A stretch of DNA of 64,000 bases from Rhexocercosporidium sp. MPI-PUGE-AT-0058 (taxonomy: Eukaryota > Ascomycota > Leotiomycetes > Helotiales): contig JAGTJL010000005.1 in the NCBI GenBank assembly GCA_020746875.1, forward strand, positions 1,116,001 through 1,180,000, written 5' to 3'. Shown piece by piece: positions 57,415 to 64,000 of this stretch (within the stretch, counting starts at the first letter, position 1; each line of letters starts with the position of its first letter). The notes beneath the pieces are model-generated. The model saw nothing but the letters and a program-made list of their open reading frames with translations, was not told where the DNA came from and ran no database searches. Both the position numbers and the translations under genes were made by a program.

Positions 57415-58568
57415 GATGACAATGTTACTATTGTTGACCGGACTGCATTCCAAATGAAAATCAAAGGAATTCAGATGGTTTATATCAGTCTGCCAAAACG
57501 GAACGATGGTAATGTAGTCGATGATCAACGCATCTCCGAGGTCAAGCTCGGAACTGGGACTCACTAACAGCAGATCCCTTCGTAAAAGCCATGAGGTCGT
57601 CAACGGCTGTGGATAGTTCTCTCTCATAGGCGACTAGGAAGAATGATTCTATCTAATTCAAGGAAAACAACGCCTATCACGACCACATTCCTCTTTGGAC
57701 CTAGATAGTGATTGACAGCCACGCCGATCCGAAAGCTTAAACAGAGCCAATTCCCCCCGCACTCATAGGCTTCATCAAGTCTAACAGGAACTTGAGATGG
57801 TGACTGCAGCTTGTGTTCAGTGGTGGCCAGTCAGACGAGTATCATTGTTTTAAAGAAGCTTTTAGTAGTTAGATGCCGAGGCAGCACCTCACGGCATTGG
57901 CAAAGCTTGAGCAAGGGAGGGGCGTGGACGAAAATCGGAGAAACTGAAAGTTCGTGGCCTGCCCCTTCTCTGTCATGTCTCATGAAGTGCTGCTCCATCG
58001 ACGAGGTCCACCCCGCCGATTGTAGCGCCCTAGATATGAGAAAGTTGCGAACATCAAATTGATTGTAGAGATGACAGAGAACGCTCTAAACTGGTGGAAA
58101 AAAGTTGCCCCTCGGACGCTGGAGGGGCCATTTTGACCTCGGCCCACTTGGATAAAATTGATCCAAGATCAGCACAACTAAGCTCCACTACATTAAGCTT
58201 ATCTGGCTCTGGAAATGATGAACGGTGGCTGCTCTAGTGGCATCCCTAGTCTCCAGTTTTTTTTCACTAGAAAGATAATAGCTAATGCGAATCGCACAGT
58301 GCTTCAACCTGCGATTCCAAATGTGTCGTGCGTTGTTTCCTGCGGACGTGGAGATCGAGTTTTGAATTGAATCGAATAGGAGAGACAATTTCGACTTTGC
58401 TTCGAGATCAGATGATGCAAAGCCATGCGTTGCAGCAGACCTGGTGATTCGACATGACAAAAGTTTCTCTCCATGGTGTTGTTTTTCCTATCCCCGAACT
58501 AACTACACCATCCCTCCCAAACCATCATTCTGTACGCAGTCCATTTCTCCAACTCCAACCACCGACTT
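57415..58568. other. Upstream region of the sedolisin gene
   Basis: 1.15 kb without a supported gene. Probably carries the sedolisin promoter and the 3' flank of the cysteine-rich gene. Confidence 0.5.
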
Positions 58569-58913
58569 CTAGCAATGGAAATCCGTCTTTGATTGAACGC
58601 ATTCTCCCATAGTATTGAATGGGCTTCCATCTGAGCAGGTTTTGCTGGATGGTCGCCGACAGCAATGCATGAATGGAAACCCAGTTGACCGAGGGCAGTC
58701 TGATACTTCACGGCAGCATTTGCGTGCTTCCAATACGCATAGAAGTCAGCAAGATTGAATTTGAATGGGACATGAATTGGAAATTTAGAAGGGCGTCTTA
58801 CCCGGGGAAAGAACTCCAGGAACTCCAGGAGAGGAAGCAGGAACAACGTAAGAGACAGCACTCTGTATGGCGATCATGGCTAGGATAATTTGAAAGAGGT
58901 TCTTGAGAGCCAT
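58569..58913 (-). CDS. Small secreted cysteine-rich protein (89 aa, 8 Cys)
   Basis: Two exons (58913-58802, 58726-58569) join in phase. Exon 1 encodes a signal peptide (hydrophobic core FQIILAMIAIQSAVSY), then a Pro/Val/Ser/Gly-rich pro-segment (PASSPGVPGVLSP). After a 75-nt intron (GTAAGA donor, GCTGAC branch, AAG acceptor) the last 52 residues contain eight cysteines spaced CC-x5-C-x10-CC-x7-C-x10-C-x8-C, with C as the final residue. Such high, evenly spaced cysteine content in a short C-terminal domain behind a signal peptide is typical of fungal effector-like or antimicrobial peptides. No named family was recognised. Reading through the intron instead gives a different frame without cysteine pattern, so the model rests on the splice. 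The AAG acceptor is slightly weak. Confidence 0.68.
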
Positions 58914-59887
58914 GGCGATAGATTTTAAGCTATGAGACCTATTAAGAAAATCGTGAAAGAGTAGACTGCTAGTTGTCTGAAGAGGAGGATGCAGGTTCTC
59001 GGAAGCTCTATGAGCATCCCAAGCCATACCAGGAGCGAGCTCTTTCTTATACTATAATTGCCCCCATCTTGAAAATCATCGTGTGTTCCTCTCGGCCCAC
59101 TGGGAAACAATTGCAAGGATAGTCTTCCTTCGAAAATTTCTACTTCCAACAGAATACTAGACGGGAGGGTATCTTATCCAAATTGGCAGAGTAACATGCA
59201 AACTCGCTAGAGGCAGAACACGATTGGAAAAGACTGTGGGATATGGTATTTAGCCAGAGCGAAAGGTATGCAATATTCTGACCAACAGTCTAGTTTCGGA
59301 CGCACGTTCCAAATCGGTTCGGAATCGGCCCAGAATGTGCACAAAAAGAGATGTAGCAGCGACATCAACAGGGCCGTTCCTGAAAGATCCGCAGAATGGA
59401 CGACTCAGGGGTGAAGGTTGCGAACGTGTCCAATTCACCCGGCGATACCGCCGACTGAACAGTAACATCGGTATCCCAAAACCCCCGGGATACCAACAGA
59501 ACATATTGTTTGTGTAGTGCGGCTATGTATATAAAACAAAGCAAATATACATCGCTTTGAGCGACCTCGTGTCTTCGGCACTTGCACTTGCCAAGCCAAC
59601 AACAGTCTATAGGAAGAGATAAAGGCACCGAAGGGTAGTCAGGCAGGCTGCCATCGCCTGATGGCCCTCTTCATGCATGAGATTCTTCATCGGTCTGGCA
59701 ACTTTGTTGGTGCCCCGTTTTGGAAGGTCTGTATTCGAAGTGGAGTGTCAGCAGTTGCAAACAACTCGAGCAACAGGGAATACCAGAGAGGAGACAGAAA
59801 GAGTCATTTCAGACGAACAACTTTTTGGAAATTTGGAGACTTAGGCATTTTTCAGATACACCTTTTACAACCTTGGTTTAGTCTCCC
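58914..59887. other. Intergenic region
   Basis: About 1 kb upstream of the cysteine-rich gene. No supported coding sequence; frames near 59250-59630 lack features. Confidence 0.5.
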
Positions 59888-60170
59888 ATGAACGCTCTTC
59901 ATCCAAGACCTCAAGACTATCTCATTGATACCGCTATCAGCGAAGGAATGGCACATGTGTCTAAAGAGATTGGAGGAAAATACGCGAAGAGGAAAAATTC
60001 GAGACACTCTGGTACTGGGTGGTACTATGGTACGTGATGATTTTGAAAGGAGATTTGTCAGGAACTCACCTTACCTACTTTAAGCAATACGAGCAGATCG
60101 GGCAGAGGTCATGTGTATGCTAGATAGGACTTACCTTCGAGAAGCTAGAAAATGGCACTTTGACAAGTAG
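59888..60170 (+). CDS. Small hypothetical protein, two exons (75 aa)
   Basis: Exon 1 (59888-60029) reads ALHPRPQDYLIDTAISEG, MAHVSKEIGGKY and GTGWYY, up to a consensus GTACGT donor. An intron of 55 nt ends at TTTAAG 60084. Exon 2 (60085-60170) reads IRADRAEVMCMLDRTYLREA and ends RKWHFDK. Phases match (142 + 86 nt = 76 codons including stop). The composition is protein-like, charged and helical, with no signal peptide or membrane segment. No family was recognised, so this could be a real small gene or a chance join; the good donor and the in-phase amphipathic second exon are the evidence for it. Confidence 0.35.
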
Positions 60171-60370
60171 ACGTAGATACTCGAGATCGGCTTTCTAGAG
60201 ATGAGCTGAAACAATCGAGCTCCTGATCTCCAAGGAAGTTGAATATCAATGCAATGGTCAGGTGATCAGCTAGTGGCACTTTACGCGCTTCGCGACTTTC
60301 TCTTCGACGCGTTCTTCCCATCCAAGTAAACACCCCTCATACCACGAAACAAGATCAACAATCCGCAGAT

Positions 60371-61419
60371 ATGGGTATGCCTTGACCTTATATTTAGCTC
60401 TGTAGAGTACTGACTCCTCAATAGCAAATTACGGATACGGCGGCGGCTACCAAACCACCACATATGGAGCACAAGGTGGGGCAGAAGGAGGAGGATTTAT
60501 GGGAGGATCACAACAAGGAAGCCAGGACAGTCCAGGAGGTAACAAGGTATGCTGCAGACCTCTGCATTCAACACAACTTGCTGACAATCCGCGAAGACCT
60601 ACGGAAAGGAAACTCTGAGACCGGTTACCATCAGACAGATTATTGATGCGTAAGTACCCGTCCAAGGAAACTTTACTTCATACTGACGATTCTACAGCCA
60701 GCAACCACACCCCGACGCCGATTTCAAGATTGATGGCGCTGAAGTTACACAGGTTGGTCTTCCTTTATAATGTAATTTTCTGCTGGACATGTAGCTGACA
60801 AATGCAGCTCACATTCGTTGGCCAAATTAACCAAGTCTCCTCGCAAGCCACCAACACAACCTTTAAACTCGATGACGGCACCGGCCTGATCGAAGTCAAG
60901 CAATGGGTAGACAGCGATGTCGATCCGGACGCCGCCAAAGACCTCCCCAAAGAAGGCGAGTACCTACGGGTCTGGGGTCGTCTGAAGGCATTCAACAACA
61001 AGCGCCACGTGGGAGCACACATGATACGTCCTGTCAAGGACTTCAATGAAATTAGCTACCATCTTCTAGAGGCAACCGCCGTACATCTGTACTTCGTCCG
61101 CGGACCCCCAGAGGCGATTGGTGCGAATGGAGCTGTGAAGAGCGAGGGCGGCGGATTGTTCGTGGATCAGAATGGAGGTGCTGGTGCTGCAAGTGGCTCG
61201 TCAAAGGCTCTGTCTTTGAAGGTCTCACCCACTGCGAGGAGGGTGTATGAGTTCTTGAAGAACTCGCCACAGAATAACGAGGGACTGCATGTGCACAATA
61301 TTGCGACGGGAGTGGGATTGCCAGCAAGCGAGATCTTCAAGGCAGGGGATGAGTTGCTTGCGGAGGGTGCTATCTATACAACGGTGGATGATGAGACGTG
61401 GGCCGTGTTGGAGTATTAG
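60371..61419 (+). CDS. RPA2: RPA2, 32-kDa subunit of replication protein A (281 aa)
   Basis: Five exons (60371-60374, 60425-60546, 60597-60649, 60698-60752, 60808-61419) join in phase. The first exon is only ATGG, so the start codon is separated from the body by an intron. A Gly/Tyr/Ser-rich N-terminus (phosphorylation region in known RPA2) precedes LRPVTIRQIIDAQQ and the OB-fold with LTFVGQINQVSSQATNTTFK, LDDGTGLIEVKQWVD and GEYLRVWGRLKAFNNKRHV. A C-terminal winged helix (SPTARRVYEFLKNSPQNNEG, HNIATGVGLPASEI) follows, ending WAVLEY. RPA binds single-stranded DNA in replication and repair with RPA1 and RPA3. Length fits fungal RPA2 (about 270-280). Confidence 0.94.
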
Positions 61420-61815
61420 ATGATTTGTGGAGGATGGGCATATGGCGTTTATGGGCTTTGGTAGGCATTGCAGAAGTTTATGAGTAGATGCTTGCACGCT
61501 GGTTGGTATGAAATACGCAAAATCATCAGAGTTGTGACATATGAAGGGGTGTAGTAAGTGACGATTCATCAAACCGGTGCATCCAAAGCAGTTGAATGTG
61601 ACATTCCATAGATCAAAGAAGCAACCATTCAAGAATGTAACACGAACTGTCAATAAACCGTATCTCATAAATTCCAAAAAGGCATTCTCATCCATTCTGA
61701 TGCTCTCCCGAACTACTCAAAAGTACAAATGCAAATCCAAGAGACAATCATGATTCATAACCATCCCCCACTTCATCCCCCTCACTTGCTGGCCATCTTT
61801 CTTAGGCTCCTCAAA
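61420..61815. other. Convergent intergenic region
   Basis: 3' flanks of RPA2 and the acetyltransferase gene, 396 bases. Nothing else seen. Confidence 0.5.
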
Positions 61816-62791
61816 CTAGACAGCCCTAATCTTCGTAGTCCTCTTCGAACTCTCTGCCATACTCTGCGGTTCTCTCACCATAATATGCAACTTGATCGGG
61901 TCAGCGCCACGCTTAAGCTCAATATCAGTGATATGTTCGAAGCCGTATTTGACATAGTATGACAGATTATTCGCAGCGCTTGATTCGAGGTATGTTGCCC
62001 GGCCTTCGAGGTCCGCCTGTGGTTCTCGTTAGTACCGTTCCGTTCCGTACCAAATCAGACCGTATATACATGAACAAAGACCGAGGTTGATCCTCGCTTG
62101 GGCAAGTAAAAGAATGGGACTTACAGTGACGGTCATATGCTCGATCAACTTCTTACCATAGCCCTTCCCGCGTGCGCTCGGCTTGGATCCTAGGTACACG
62201 AGGTAGTAGGAGTCGTCGTCGCGATCGCCCATGACGCTGTGCTTTGTGTCGTGGAGGAGCGGAAGGAACTCGTTGTAGAAACGTGCTTTGCCTTCGGTGG
62301 AGAGCTTGTACCAGAGGCGCCACATGCCGGAGCGGAGGATGGTCCAGAGGTCGTCCATGTTCTTTCCTGGTGGCATCCTATGAGTCTTAGCTTAGTTATG
62401 ATTTCTCATTCTCGCTTCTCATACATCTGTTCTCAAGGTAACGTGTGGGCACAAGGAGATACATATTCAGAACTTACCAAAGTGCAACAGCATCGTAATT
62501 CGGCCCAATAGTCGTCACAATACCCTTGTAGCAATGGGCCGCAGTGATATAGCGCAAGATGTCACAGTGCATCTTGTACTTGTACTCTTCCGAGTAAGCA
62601 GCCATGTCATCCGTGTCGATGAAGTATCTCGCAACTTCATCGACGGCGAACGCTTCAGCGAGACATTGAGCAGCCTGCTCGTACTCGGAGATGCCGAGGA
62701 CGCGGACTTCCTCGTCTGATGGAGGGGAGAGACTACGTTTCTTCTCGAGGGTGATGCTGGCGGCATTGTTACTGTTGTTATTCTGCGCCAT
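61816..62791 (-). CDS. GNAT-family N-acetyltransferase (255 aa)
   Basis: Three exons (62791-62478, 62377-62125, 62016-61816) join in phase. An Asn/Ser-rich N-terminus is followed by a GNAT fold: EQAAQCLAEAFAVDEVARYF (first helix region), SYYLVYLGSKPSARGKGYGK with the acetyl-CoA-binding R/Q-x-x-G-x-G/A loop, and a last strand/helix unit YLESSAANNLSYYVKYGFEH. This pattern (long helix with MPPGKNMDDLWTILRSGMWR before motif A) is shared by many fungal GNAT hypotheticals that act on small molecules. Substrate unknown. No targeting signal visible. Confidence 0.88.
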
Positions 62792-64000
62792 GATTGCGGT
62801 TTTGATTGTCTGATTTGGTGGGCGTGGGGTTTCTTGGGATTGTTAGACCTCATTTTTGGTGATATTCGGTGGGATTGGGATCTACGCACATGGTTCTGCT
62901 GGTCTTGTTGAATCTCCTGTATGTTGTTTAGAGAGCTGCGTTCTCGACACAGTTTCGTATCGAGATGGGAATCGCAGACAGTTGAGACTTTGGCGTATGT
63001 CAACCGACATCAATGTTGAGTTTCTGGGGTCCTGGGTAGGAAGGTGGGATAGAAAGTCGGATTGCTTGATCCGACAGTTGTAGATGTTTGATGTCTAGAT
63101 CAGAATGAAAATTCGATGAGAATGTATCTGTAGATTTATCTTAGGGTTATCAGAAGCTTGGTGAGCCGAGTAGCAGATATTTGAGTTTGACGAAGAACTT
63201 GAGGGTGAACAGGCAATTTCTAGAGCTTTGGTCGACTCGGAGTGATCAGAGTAAAGTGTAACTGGTACGAAAGCCACGAGAGTGAGCGATAGGCCAGGCT
63301 TATAACACTTTCTTGACCCTTGGATCCTCGCCTGAGTCGCCTGTCCAAGGGTGCCCGCTTCCCCCACTGGCACTAAGAAGCCATCATGGGATGGCGTCCA
63401 ACCAGAACATCCCGGCCTTCCGCTGATAGCCATTGTTGGTCAGGTTCGGTTTGACGCATGCTTGGATTCGAGATGTCACATCAATTGCAGACAGCCAATC
63501 CAATTCCAATAATCCACCTGGAAACTCAAATCCTGAATCTTCCAGATCTTTTCTTGGGTGACAGGAAAGTTCGGCTTGGATTGACAATAGAACAACAATC
63601 TGTTGTCGGCCGTGTTGAAGCGTCGGCTGGACCTGCTTCTTTCAGCTAGTGGCGGCCACTTACGAGGGTGGACCCCTCGAAAGGTGAGGAATCACGCACC
63701 CGCCTATCGCCCCGAGGCACGACCTGGTGTACGTACGGTACATGAACGGGAGATAGTGACATATCATGGAAAGAAAGATGGACAAGAGAAACGTCGATAG
63801 AAATGGCTGATTTGGTAGGGTCTGTTGATCTCAACCTCGGGATAAACAAAACGAAGAGAAAACAGGACAGGAAAAGAACAAGACAAACCCCCACCCACCT
63901 TTATTATCGGCACCCGTCGACCCAGTATTCTGACCGCTCCGAGTAGGTAGATGGTGTTATTGAACGTCTTTCTGAAAGTGCATGCAATGCTCAATATATT
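62792..64000. other. Right-end noncoding region
   Basis: Upstream region of the acetyltransferase gene to the window edge. Open frames (62856-63083, 63646-63994 and others) have no recognisable features. A gene may begin beyond the edge. Confidence 0.5.

Noticed and set aside
1..64000. tRNA genes, rRNA, CRISPR arrays, intact transposons
   Set aside because: No B-box-like tRNA element, transposase motif, terminal repeat or array was recognised by eye; a tRNA or repeat scan was not possible.

Overview
The window is nuclear DNA of a filamentous ascomycete (Pezizomycotina). Genes carry many short introns (about 41-100 nt) with GTNNGT donors, CTRAY branch points and YAG acceptors. The proteins are typically fungal: a Zn2Cys6 regulator, Clr5-domain protein, KRE2/MNT1 mannosyltransferase, sedolisin, long tyrosinase and CSC1-type channel. 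A Leotiomycete-like host is only a guess. All gene models here were spliced by hand from the sequence.

Layout. 0-10 kb: partial DUF4385 gene, MCM6, a six-exon MFS transporter, a tiny spliced 65-residue membrane protein, and a Clr5-domain protein with a decayed 3' end. 10-25 kb: long tyrosinase, a secreted GmrSD/DUF1524-type nuclease, PAT1 (mRNA decapping), a KTR-family mannosyltransferase, and mitochondrial ribosomal protein uS12m. 25.8-38.8 kb: a run of broken genes. 39-64 kb: phosphatase PPG1, a small hypothetical, a CSC1/DUF221 channel, a coiled-coil conserved protein, a DNAJC8/Spf31-like J-protein, a secreted sedolisin, a cryptic secreted eight-cysteine mini-protein, a small two-exon hypothetical, RPA2 (RPA32) and a GNAT acetyltransferase. 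Gene-poor stretches lie at 7.5-9.0, 13.6-16.6, 41.4-45.3, 48.1-50.6, 53.8-55.1 and 58.9-59.9 kb.

The most unusual part is 26.6-37.4 kb. Five neighbouring genes would make one peroxisomal acid-degradation module: a Zn2Cys6 regulator, a crotonase-fold enoyl-CoA hydratase/isomerase, an acyl-CoA oxidase ending in AKL, a Dal5-type anion permease, and an ACSF3-like acyl-CoA ligase ending in SRL. Each carries at least one inactivating lesion (in-frame stop, one-base deletion or internal deletion). Their splice sites, domain order and C-terminal targeting signals remain recognisable. A deleted membrane-protein gene (25.8 kb) and a deleted TatD-like gene (38.0 kb) flank the module, while PPG1 and uS12m just outside are intact. 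The simplest reading is recent whole-pathway pseudogenisation.

No tRNA, rRNA, CRISPR array or intact transposon was recognised.
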